This document shows, piece by piece, positions 37,422-44,035 of a stretch of 44,035 bases of DNA; position 1 is the stretch's first letter, and each line of letters starts with the position of its first letter. A model generated the notes under the pieces. The model did no database searches. It worked only from the letters and a program-made list of their open reading frames with translations, and was not told where the DNA came from. The DNA lies in contig ONNZ01000017.1 of the NCBI GenBank assembly GCA_900319345.1, forward strand, positions 1 through 44,035, written 5' to 3'. This DNA is from an uncultured Eubacteriales bacterium. GTDB lineage: Bacteria > Bacillota > Clostridia > Christensenellales > CAG-138. Made by a program: the position numbers and the translations under genes.

Positions 37422-38843
37422 TTAATGGAATTCCGTTGTTTTTGCTTTGTTCCAGTACTCGTCCATTTCCGACAGCGTCATGTCCGTCAGCTTTTTCCCC
37501 GCGGCCTCAATGTTTTTTTCCATCTGTTCGAACCGAGAGATGAACTTGTCCGTGGCCCGATGAAGGGTCTCCTCCCCATCGAAACCCAGCAGCCGACAGA
37601 CGTTCATGGCGGAAAAGAGCAGGTCTCCCATCTCCTTTTCCACATCCTTGCCCTGGGCCATGGCGGCCTTGAGTTCCTCCGTCTCCTCTCCGATCTTGTA
37701 GAACGCGTCGGCAGCAGTATCAAAATCGAAGCCCACCTTCCGGGCCTTCTTCTGTACCTTCTCGCAGCGCAGCAGGGCCGGGAAGCTCCTGGGCACGCTC
37801 TTGAGGGAGGCGGTCACGGTCTGCTGTCCCTTCTCCTTCTGTTTGAGGGCGTCCCAATTCTTCAGTACCTCCTCGCTGGAACTGACGTGGACGGAGCCGA
37901 AGACGTGAGGATGGCGATAGATCAGCTTGCGGACGATCTCTGTGGTCACGTCCCTGTCGTCATACCGCCCCTGCTCCTCGCCGATGATGGGATGGAACAG
38001 CACGTTCATCAGCAAGTCGCCGCACTCCTCCACCATGTGCTCGTCGCTGCCCTCGTCGATGGCGTCCATGAGCTCGTAGCATTCCTCCCGAAGGTCCTTC
38101 TTCAGGCTCTCGTGGGTTTGTTCCCGATCCCAGGGGCAGCCGTCGGGCGCCCGAAGACGCCGCATCACGGTCAACAGGTCCTCATACCCGTAGGTCTGCT
38201 TCTTGTCGAAGGGCAACGCTGGCACGTACAGCACGGTGGACGCGAAGAAGCCCTTCTCCCGGTCCAGGGCATACAGGGGCAGGGTGCGTTTGATATAGGC
38301 CCCGGAGGGCTGCTGTATGGCCAGGGTGACGGGATGCTCGTCCGGATAGAACCGCTGCAGCTTCAGCTTGACCTCTCCGGCCAGCAGCGGGTTGTCCAGC
38401 TCCGAAACGTACAGCGCTGCATCCGTGTCCATATTCTGCGGCAGGTCGTTGGCCGTGTACACCTGCCCCTCCGCTGCCTCCGGGAACGCCGCCAGGTAGT
38501 ACGGAACGCCAGGCAGCTGGATCAGCTCGAATCCCTTTTGCTCGCAGGCCCTTTCGATGCTGGGCAGCTGGCTGAAGCACCCCCCGCCCATGACGGCGTA
38601 GACGGCAGAGCCGCCGGAGGTGAGCCTGTCCGCGATGGCGGCGTTGAGCTCGTCGTAATCGGACGCCCCCGCATAGAGATCGTCCATGGAAACGAAGGGC
38701 AGCCCTGCCTCCAGCACGGGGCGGGCTGAAGGATGCTCCTGGGTCTGCAGATACAGCTTGGTCGCCGATTCCACAGCTTTCCAGGCAGAGAGCGTCAGCG
38801 TGTCGGGGGTGCTCAGGGGAGCAATGGTCAATGTTTTTTTCAT
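37422..38843 (-). CDS. mazG: MazG nucleotide pyrophosphohydrolase with degenerate tetrapyrrole-methylase domain (YabN type)
   Basis: MazG removes pyrophosphate from (d)NTPs. In this 473-residue protein, residues about 225-470 hold two MazG units: LRAPDGCPWDREQTHESLKKDLREECYELMDAI...EECGDLLMNVLFH with the Glu/Asp metal ligands, and a second unit KIGEETEELKAAMAQ...EKEMGDLLFSAMNVCRLL. Residues 1-220 follow the tetrapyrrole (SAM-dependent) methylase fold found in Bacillus YabN, including KLKLQRFYPDEHPVTLAI and LPLYALDREKGF, but the Gly-rich SAM loop near the N-terminus is IAPLSTPDT and the PGHP-like loop is MGGGCFSQ. The methylase part is therefore likely inactive. It follows murJ by 4 bp. Confidence 0.9.
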   Translation of the reverse strand: MKKTLTIAPLSTPDTLTLSAWKAVESATKLYLQTQEHPSARPVLEAGLPFVSMDDLYAGASDYDELNAAIADRLTSGGSAVYAVMGGGCFSQLPSIERACEQKGFELIQLPGVPYYLAAFPEAAEGQVYTANDLPQNMDTDAALYVSELDNPLLAGEVKLKLQRFYPDEHPVTLAIQQPSGAYIKRTLPLYALDREKGFFASTVLYVPALPFDKKQTYGYEDLLTVMRRLRAPDGCPWDREQTHESLKKDLREECYELMDAIDEGSDEHMVEECGDLLMNVLFHPIIGEEQGRYDDRDVTTEIVRKLIYRHPHVFGSVHVSSSEEVLKNWDALKQKEKGQQTVTASLKSVPRSFPALLRCEKVQKKARKVGFDFDTAADAFYKIGEETEELKAAMAQGKDVEKEMGDLLFSAMNVCRLLGFDGEETLHRATDKFISRFEQMEKNIEAAGKKLTDMTLSEMDEYWNKAKTTEFH

Positions 38844-38847
38844 ATCG

Positions 38848-40446
38848 TCAATCCTTGCGCAAGAATCGTTTGATGCGGCCGCCGCCGGGGATGCTGTCCA
38901 GCTCCTCCGCCGTAAAGAGCTCCGTCATCATGGCCATGACAAAGTATACGCCCACGCCAACCAGGACGGAGGCGATGGTGGTGATCATCCCAGGTCGGAT
39001 GGCATGCAGACCCAAATAGGCAAAATATACGGCCGCGCCCATGGCCAGCGAGCAGACCAGGGGTTTGAGGAACATATTCCAGACCCGTACCCGGAGGCCG
39101 GTCAGCCGCAGGACCAGCACCATGTCGAGGATGCCTGCCACCCCGTAGCAGACCACGTTGGAGATGGAGGCACCCAGGATGTTGACCTTCGGCATGGACA
39201 GAAAGATATAGTTGGAGACCACCTTCAATATGCCGCCCGCCAGCAGGCTCCACACGGGCCAGCTCTGCCGTCCCATGCCCTGCAGGGCTCCCGTCATGGT
39301 CTGGACCAGGGAGATGAAGATGACGCTGAGGGACGCCACCCGCATGATGCTGGTGGCAATAGCCAGGGATTCGGGCTGGATGCTGCGAAAGAGCATCTGG
39401 ATGATGGGACCGCCCAGTACGAACAGGCCCACAGCGCAGGGCATGCCGATGGCCATGGAGAGCTTGAGGCCGAGGCCCGCGAAATGGTGCATCCCCTCCC
39501 TGTCCCTTCTGGCCCGAGCGCCGGAGATGGCTGGCACGATGGACATGGCGAGGGCCGTGGTCAGGGAGGCGGGCAGATTGATCAGGGAGCGAACGTTGGT
39601 GGACAGGGCCACGTACCGCTGGTTGACGGCGGCCTCGTCCATATACCGGCCCATGCAGGCGAAGATCATCTTCACGTCCAGCATGCTGGTGATGGGGATG
39701 ATGGACGCCCCCAGGGTGATGGGAATGGCGATCCGAAGGAGCTCGGGGATCACGGGCCTGTCGTCCGCCGGAGTGCGGCTGGCGTCGATGGGCATATACA
39801 GTCGCCGATTCCGGATGCGGAAGGCCATGACCACCAGCAGGGCCACGAATTCAGACACGGTGATGCCCAACAGCAGCCCCGCCGCCCCGTATTCCGGCCC
39901 GCGGGATATCCAGCGGGCGGCCAGCATGAGCCCCACCACGCATTTGATCACCTGCTCCGTCAGCTGAGAGAGGCCCGTGCCCGTCATATGCTGGGCGCCC
40001 TGCAGATACCCCCGATAGGCGCACATGCAGGAGACGAAGAACAGGGCCGGCGCCAGGGAGGTGAAGGAAAGGATATAGGTGTCGTCCTTGCCAAGGACGC
40101 TGTTGGCGAAGAAGCTGGCACCGAAGTACAGGACGGCTGTGGTCACCAGACCCACGACGGCCAGCAATATCAGCGCCCGCCGGAACACGCGCCGTGCCCC
40201 GGCGAAGTCGCCCGTACTGAAGCGCTCGGACACCATGCGGGAGATGGCGGTGGGCACGCCGGAGGAGGAGATGATCAACAGCCAGGAATAGAACGGGAAC
40301 ACGACCTCATAGTAGACCATGCCCGCCTCACCGATGATATCATATGCCCAGATGCGGATGAACACGCCGATGATCTTGCACAGGACCCCAGCAAAGGCAA
40401 GGATGGCTGCTCCCGCAACAAAGGATGTCTTCTTCGTCTGTTCCAT
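38848..40446 (-). CDS. MurJ/SpoVB-type flippase (MATE-like polysaccharide biosynthesis protein)
   Basis: A 532-residue integral membrane protein with about 14 hydrophobic helices, of the MOP exporter group that includes lipid II flippase MurJ and stage V sporulation protein B. The start GAAILAFAGVLCKIIGVFIRI and the internal SSSGVPTAISRMVSERF are typical of SpoVB-like members. It probably flips lipid-linked wall precursor. The start at 40446 has no RBS and follows a promoter by 7 nt. It lies downstream of two cell-wall peptidase genes. Confidence 0.87.
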   Translation of the reverse strand: MEQTKKTSFVAGAAILAFAGVLCKIIGVFIRIWAYDIIGEAGMVYYEVVFPFYSWLLIISSSGVPTAISRMVSERFSTGDFAGARRVFRRALILLAVVGLVTTAVLYFGASFFANSVLGKDDTYILSFTSLAPALFFVSCMCAYRGYLQGAQHMTGTGLSQLTEQVIKCVVGLMLAARWISRGPEYGAAGLLLGITVSEFVALLVVMAFRIRNRRLYMPIDASRTPADDRPVIPELLRIAIPITLGASIIPITSMLDVKMIFACMGRYMDEAAVNQRYVALSTNVRSLINLPASLTTALAMSIVPAISGARARRDREGMHHFAGLGLKLSMAIGMPCAVGLFVLGGPIIQMLFRSIQPESLAIATSIMRVASLSVIFISLVQTMTGALQGMGRQSWPVWSLLAGGILKVVSNYIFLSMPKVNILGASISNVVCYGVAGILDMVLVLRLTGLRVRVWNMFLKPLVCSLAMGAAVYFAYLGLHAIRPGMITTIASVLVGVGVYFVMAMMTELFTAEELDSIPGGGRIKRFLRKD

Positions 40447-40453
40447 AGGATTT

Positions 40454-40482
40454 AGTATACAACCATGTCCGGGGACTTGCAA
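40454..40482 (-). promoter_or_regulatory. Promoter of murJ/spoVB, predicting a leaderless mRNA
   Basis: -35 TTGCAA (40477-40482) and -10 TATACT (40454-40459) are 17 bp apart. Only AAATCCT (7 nt) separates the -10 box from the ATG, and no Shine-Dalgarno sequence exists, so transcription should start at or next to the start codon. Confidence 0.55.
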
Positions 40483-40488
40483 CGGGTT

Positions 40489-41772
40489 TTATGGGGATAA
40501 TGTGATGCCCCGAATCAAAATGGGTAAGTTCTCCCCATAGATCTCTTCGAATTGCGACAGCGGCAGGGGGTTCTCTCCCCTTCCGGCCTCGATGGTGAAC
40601 CCGGGACGGCCCCAGGTCTGGATGAACCAATCATTGTACCCCGCATGACCGCTTTCGTAGGGCGTGCTTTCCAGAGCATACCCGCTGCTTTGGCTCATGG
40701 CCTCGCCGATCCTTTTTGCGTCGGTCGCCGCTGTGTCGTCGTACTGCCAATAGATGGTCTTGCCCTGGGTATGGTAGGACAGGGTCAGGGAGAAATCGTT
40801 TTCTTTGGTCCAGGCCGCCATAGCCCTATTCTCCGGTGTGATCAGCGGGGCGCTGCCCACGTAGTCCCTGGGCCCAGGCCGGGTGTATCCCTGATCGAAC
40901 TTGATCCGCCGGGCGATGTCCCACCCCGCCGGGTACTGCAGATTCAAATCCACGCCGGTGATGTTGCTCTTCCACCCCTCCGGGAACGGGATATGGGGGT
41001 AATACGAGGCCAATGCGCTGGCCTGCCCGTAGAAGCTGTCCTGGGGGCTCAGCGCGCCGTTGACCAGGTCCACCCCGTCCGGATTGACCAGAGGTACCAT
41101 GTGGAGGGTCGCCGTCTCATACAGCTCCCTGGCCGGTACGCCGCCGATGAAGCCCCCATGGGCAAAGGCGGCTGCGTATTCCTCCAGAAAGCGAAGCAGC
41201 ACCGGCACGGTGATCCACTCGTTGGCATGGTGGGCGGCGTTATACCCCACCCGCCTGCTGCCGGTGCCTATGGTTACCGCCTGGATGCATCGTCCCATAA
41301 CGCTGCGCCCGATCTCATGGAGCGATAAAAAGGGATAGCGCATAATAAGTCCCTTGAGCATCAACCCCGTCAGGAGGCTGGAATAGGGGATCGTATGGGT
41401 CACCACCGAAAAGCCGAGGGGGATCGTCAGTGTGGAGCCGATGGAAAGCCCTTCCGGGTCCAGAGAAGGGTTGGCAATCCGCAGCGCTTCCATGGTGGTA
41501 CCGTACCGCTTCGCCAGCTGATAGATGGTATCCCCCGCCGTGATCCGATGGAGGGTATAGCCGGTGATGTAGGGATAGAGGGCCGCCCAGGTCAGCTTAC
41601 CGGCGACCCCGTCCGCAGCAAGGCCCTGTTCCCGCTGGAACTGCTGCAGGGCTTTGGTCGTCCGTCTTCCGCATATCCCGTCCGCATTCCCCGGCTCCAG
41701 GCCCGCCCGAGAAAGGGCGTATTGCAGGAGCTTTGCCGCATATCCCTCCATCCCATACTTTACTTCCTTCAT
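40489..41772 (-). CDS. M14 gamma-D-glutamyl-diamino acid peptidase with PG-binding and LysM domains
   Basis: A 427-residue peptidoglycan peptidase: N-terminal PG_binding_1 domain (about 4-70; GRRTTKALQQFQREQGLAADGVAG), LysM (about 75-118; ITAGDTIYQLAKRYGTTMEALRIAN) and an M14 zinc carboxypeptidase domain. The zinc ligands His182 and Glu185 are in HHANEW; MVPLVNPDGVDLV, LNLQYPAGWD and a late FTIEAGRG with the catalytic Glu are also seen. This matches endopeptidase I of Lysinibacillus sphaericus. No signal peptide is present, unusual for a wall enzyme but as reported for the spore enzyme. AGGAG precedes the ATG. It follows the M3 gene by 18 bp. Confidence 0.9.
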   Translation of the reverse strand: MKEVKYGMEGYAAKLLQYALSRAGLEPGNADGICGRRTTKALQQFQREQGLAADGVAGKLTWAALYPYITGYTLHRITAGDTIYQLAKRYGTTMEALRIANPSLDPEGLSIGSTLTIPLGFSVVTHTIPYSSLLTGLMLKGLIMRYPFLSLHEIGRSVMGRCIQAVTIGTGSRRVGYNAAHHANEWITVPVLLRFLEEYAAAFAHGGFIGGVPARELYETATLHMVPLVNPDGVDLVNGALSPQDSFYGQASALASYYPHIPFPEGWKSNITGVDLNLQYPAGWDIARRIKFDQGYTRPGPRDYVGSAPLITPENRAMAAWTKENDFSLTLSYHTQGKTIYWQYDDTAATDAKRIGEAMSQSSGYALESTPYESGHAGYNDWFIQTWGRPGFTIEAGRGENPLPLSQFEEIYGENLPILIRGITLSP

Positions 41773-41790
41773 CTCCCTCTCCTTTCTGGT

Positions 41791-43479
41791 TTATCCCTGC
41801 AGCAGATGGTCCGCCAGCCCTTCGATCCAGGCCGCCAATGCACGAATGCTTTCCTCCGCCAGCACATCCCGGCCGACGACTTCCGTAAAGGATGCCCCGG
41901 CTTTACGCTTCAACGATCGGCGATAGCCCCTGTTCCCGTCTTGGACCAAGGCCATGGCCCCCAACATGCTGACGCCGTAGCTCACGTAGTAGAAGGGGAA
42001 CTGGAAGGTATGCCCGATCTCGGTCCATTCCCTGCCCTCGTAACCAAACAATCTATCGAAGCCGTACTCCTTCGAAAGGTAGCCGTACAGACGATTGAGC
42101 GATTCCACAGTGGGGTGTTTCAACCCATAGGCCAACTGCTGAAACTCGTCCTCCATGAACCCGGACAGGATGGCGTAGAGGGCGTTCATGAGCCAACAAA
42201 GGCGGGCGGCGGTGGCGTATCGGCCGAAAATGGCCTCGTATTGGGGCAGCATCAGCAGCTCGAACCCCTGGGCGTCCGTTTCGGCCAGATCCAGGTCCTC
42301 CGGGGCGTAATAGGTGCCCTCCGGGTTGGTATAGTAGCTGAGAAAGTGTCCGAACTCGTGGATCATGGTGAAGACAGAGGAGGCGTCGTCCTCCCATTGG
42401 GTGAACAAAAAGGGGCAGCTGTAATTGGATAGATAGGTGGTGAAGCTGCCCTGCAGCTTTTGCTTGGACGGCTGGCTGTCGTAAAGGCCCAGGGCCAGCA
42501 TATACCGCCAAGCTTCCCCCGCGCCGGGCACGGCACGCTCCGTCGCCTGCTCCATGGCGGCCATGAACTGATCCTCCGAAAAGGACGCCCCGCTAAGATA
42601 CCGAAGATCGTTTTCACACCGCTCCTGCAAGCGAATATACAGGGGTACGAAGACCTGTTTCACGATCTGAGCGGCAGCTAATGCCTGCTCCGGCGTGTAC
42701 TCTCGGCCGAAGGCCGCATATTGGCTCTCCGCATAGCTCGCGTACCCGCCCTCCTTGGCCATTTCACGGCGCAGAGAGAGGAGCTCCAAATAGATATCTC
42801 CCGCCGACCGGTTCTTTTCGATCCCGTAGCGCTCCAGGACTTCCAGAAATGATTGCAGAGTCATATCCTCGTCCTGCATCAACTCCGTCATGGTCCAAGT
42901 CCGCCCCTTATACTCTACCTGGAATTCGGCGTCGAGCCGTTCATACCGGCGGCACAGCTCATCCTCCCGTTCCCGCAAAGCAAGAAGGGCTGCATCGTCC
43001 TGGCGTCCGATCCGCTCCAAGGCTTCCGCATAGGTTGGCCCACGCTCCCGATGGTACCCCCACCGATCCATGAGCACCTTCTCCAACCGAGCCAGCCTGA
43101 TCTGGATGGCATACAAGGAGCTGTTCAGCCGGCCGTATTCCGCCGCCCTTTGCGCATCCGTCACGTTTTGGGAGTAGCGCACGTAGGCGAGGGATGTTGC
43201 TCCGACCAGCTGGCTATACGCCTGCACCTGGTCCTCATAGATGGAGATGCAGGTCTTTGGATCGGACGATCCGTCCAGGTCCCCCAGCGCACGGTCGAGG
43301 ACCTTTATCACCGCATCCGGATCAGGATAGGACAACACCATGTCGTCAAATCGGATCCACCCATGCCGCTGGTCCATGAGGCGGTCCATGCGAAGATAGG
43401 AACGGGCCACCCGCTTCGCCGGGCTGCACCCGCAAAGGATCAACAAGATGGACAGCAACAGGCTCAAAACACGCTTCAT
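41791..43479 (-). CDS. M3 family metallopeptidase lipoprotein (oligoendopeptidase F-like)
   Basis: A 562-residue zinc peptidase. The signal peptide ends in lipobox LCGC (lipidated Cys18), so it is anchored outside the membrane. Zinc ligands are His374, His378 in IHEFGHFLSYY and probably Glu400 in AETDAQGFE, 26 residues later, as in AEVASTFNE of PepF-type enzymes. IGHTFQFPFYYVSYG near the end is the substrate-binding Tyr/His region. Overall identity to PepF looks low. There is no RBS; TATACT is 5 nt before the ATG. First gene of the M3-M14-murJ-mazG cluster. Confidence 0.87.
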   Translation of the reverse strand: MKRVLSLLLSILLILCGCSPAKRVARSYLRMDRLMDQRHGWIRFDDMVLSYPDPDAVIKVLDRALGDLDGSSDPKTCISIYEDQVQAYSQLVGATSLAYVRYSQNVTDAQRAAEYGRLNSSLYAIQIRLARLEKVLMDRWGYHRERGPTYAEALERIGRQDDAALLALREREDELCRRYERLDAEFQVEYKGRTWTMTELMQDEDMTLQSFLEVLERYGIEKNRSAGDIYLELLSLRREMAKEGGYASYAESQYAAFGREYTPEQALAAAQIVKQVFVPLYIRLQERCENDLRYLSGASFSEDQFMAAMEQATERAVPGAGEAWRYMLALGLYDSQPSKQKLQGSFTTYLSNYSCPFLFTQWEDDASSVFTMIHEFGHFLSYYTNPEGTYYAPEDLDLAETDAQGFELLMLPQYEAIFGRYATAARLCWLMNALYAILSGFMEDEFQQLAYGLKHPTVESLNRLYGYLSKEYGFDRLFGYEGREWTEIGHTFQFPFYYVSYGVSMLGAMALVQDGNRGYRRSLKRKAGASFTEVVGRDVLAEESIRALAAWIEGLADHLLQG

Positions 43480-43484
43480 GGAGA

Positions 43485-43490
43485 AGTATA
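43485..43490 (-). promoter_or_regulatory. -10 box close to the M3 lipoprotein start
   Basis: TATACT lies 5 nt (TCTCC) before the ATG. No good -35 was found at 16-18 bp spacing. No Shine-Dalgarno sequence is present, so a leaderless transcript is likely if this box is used. Confidence 0.35.
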
Positions 43491-43532
43491 TGCGTTGAAC
43501 GATCCCATGCTGTCCGTATAAAAAAAGTTCAT

Positions 43533-43561
43533 TTGTCTTTTAGTCGGAAATATGATATACC
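43533..43561 (+). promoter_or_regulatory. Promoter of the D-Ala-D-Ala ligase gene
   Basis: -35 TTGTCT (43533-43538) and -10 TATACC (43556-43561) are 17 bp apart. GGAG at 43579-43582 is the RBS, 7 nt before the ATG. Confidence 0.6.
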
Positions 43562-43589
43562 ATAGAAAACCGTTTTATGGAGCAAATAC

Positions 43590-44035
43590 ATGAAGATCGT
43601 CGTATTAGCCGGTGGGTTGTCCCCCGAACGGACCGTGTCCTTGTCCAGCGGCACCATGGCCTGCAACGCCTTTTTGAAGGCGGGACATCAGGCCATTCTG
43701 CTGGACCTGTTTTTCGGTATGCCTGAACTCACTATCGACATCGATCAGCTGTTTGAAAACGCAAAGCCCCTGCCCCCTGCTCCCATTTCGGAGACGGAAC
43801 CGGACCTGGCTGCCATTGCGGCTTCCCGGCCCTCGGGTTGGTCCGACCGCATCGGTCTCAACGTCATCGAAATCTGCCAAAAGGCGGATATCGTTTATAT
43901 GGCCCTGCACGGGGCAGACGGTGAGAACGGCTCTGTCCAGAAGGTGTTTGACGAACACGGTATCCGTTATACGGGCAGCGGCCCCGAGGGCTGCCGCCTG
44001 AGCATGGATAAGCATGCCGCCAAGGAGGTATTCGG
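43590..44035 (+). CDS. ddl: D-alanine--D-alanine ligase, 5' part (runs off window)
   Basis: The frame from ATG 43590 stays open to the window end (148 full codons). It starts MKIVVLAGGLSPERTVSLSSG, the N-terminal ATP-grasp ligase signature with the Ser/Glu residues that bind the first D-Ala, followed by DIVYMALHGADGENGSVQKVFDEHGIRYTGSG and SMDKHAAKEVF, all characteristic of Ddl. The insert between about residues 45 and 75 (PLPPAPISETEPDLAAIAAS) is longer than in many Ddl proteins. Ddl makes the D-Ala-D-Ala dipeptide for peptidoglycan, in line with the wall genes next to it. ATP and Mg sites lie beyond the window. Confidence 0.92.
   Translation, partial: MKIVVLAGGLSPERTVSLSSGTMACNAFLKAGHQAILLDLFFGMPELTIDIDQLFENAKPLPPAPISETEPDLAAIAASRPSGWSDRIGLNVIEICQKADIVYMALHGADGENGSVQKVFDEHGIRYTGSGPEGCRLSMDKHAAKEVF

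Overview
The window looks like a GC-rich, anaerobic, Gram-positive member of the Bacillota, probably class Clostridia. The evidence is a T-box leader on valS, the miaB-ymcA-mutS-mutL gene order known from Bacillus, a SpoVB/MurJ-type flippase, an Nfn-type flavoprotein pair, iron-sulfur L-serine dehydratase and a PflX-like radical SAM protein. Genus cannot be named from the sequence. No prophage, insertion sequence, CRISPR array or rRNA was seen; this is a dense housekeeping region.

Layout. 0-1.6 kb (+ strand): the end of rnhA and a single XerS-like tyrosine recombinase, preceded by a perfect 34-bp inverted repeat (14-6-14) that overlaps its promoter and is a candidate dif site. From 1.55 kb almost every gene lies on the - strand. 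1.55-10.35 kb: an operon miaB - ymcA/ylbF-like - mutS - mutL - miaA - PLP enzyme (YnbB-like) - small Cys-rich protein, joining mismatch repair with ms2i6A tRNA modification. 10.47-12.63 kb (+): HerA-like ATPase coupled to a HAD phosphatase. 12.79-13.45 kb (-): seven tRNA genes (Pro, Glu, Met/Ile2, Asp, Thr, Tyr, Leu), with rearranged copies of both ends of the Leu gene around it. 13.6-16.5 kb: valS with a T-box leader. 16.5-27.3 kb: a long tight operon abcF - unknown - pdp - polA - coaE - slt - lspA - rluD - lipoprotein (a DUF885-like protein that has lost its zinc motif). 27.45-29.6 kb (+): a cell-wall NlpC/P60 hydrolase coupled to a PflX-like radical SAM gene. 29.6-31.7 kb: folC and a Cof-type HAD phosphatase. 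31.8-33.0 kb: an isolated CofE-like ligase gene with its own promoter and terminator. 33.1-36.9 kb: sdaAB-sdaAA-nfnA-nfnB, serine deamination next to a ferredoxin/NAD(P)H flavoprotein. 37.1-37.3 kb: HU. 37.4-43.5 kb: M3 peptidase lipoprotein - M14 peptidoglycan peptidase - murJ/spoVB - mazG. At 43.59 kb a D-Ala-D-Ala ligase gene starts on the + strand and runs off the window.

Genes are packed very tightly: at least ten neighbouring pairs share a 4-base ATGA stop/start overlap, so translational coupling is the rule. Three genes (xerS-like, murJ, M3 lipoprotein) have a -10 box only 5-7 nt before the ATG and no Shine-Dalgarno sequence, which suggests leaderless transcripts.

The observations most worth following up are the XerS/dif-like cassette, the tRNA-Leu-derived palindromic and tandem repeats, the DUF885-like lipoprotein without zinc ligands, the regularly spaced DnaA-box-like octamers inside mutS, the His substitution in the MiaA P-loop, and the orphan CofE-like ligase.
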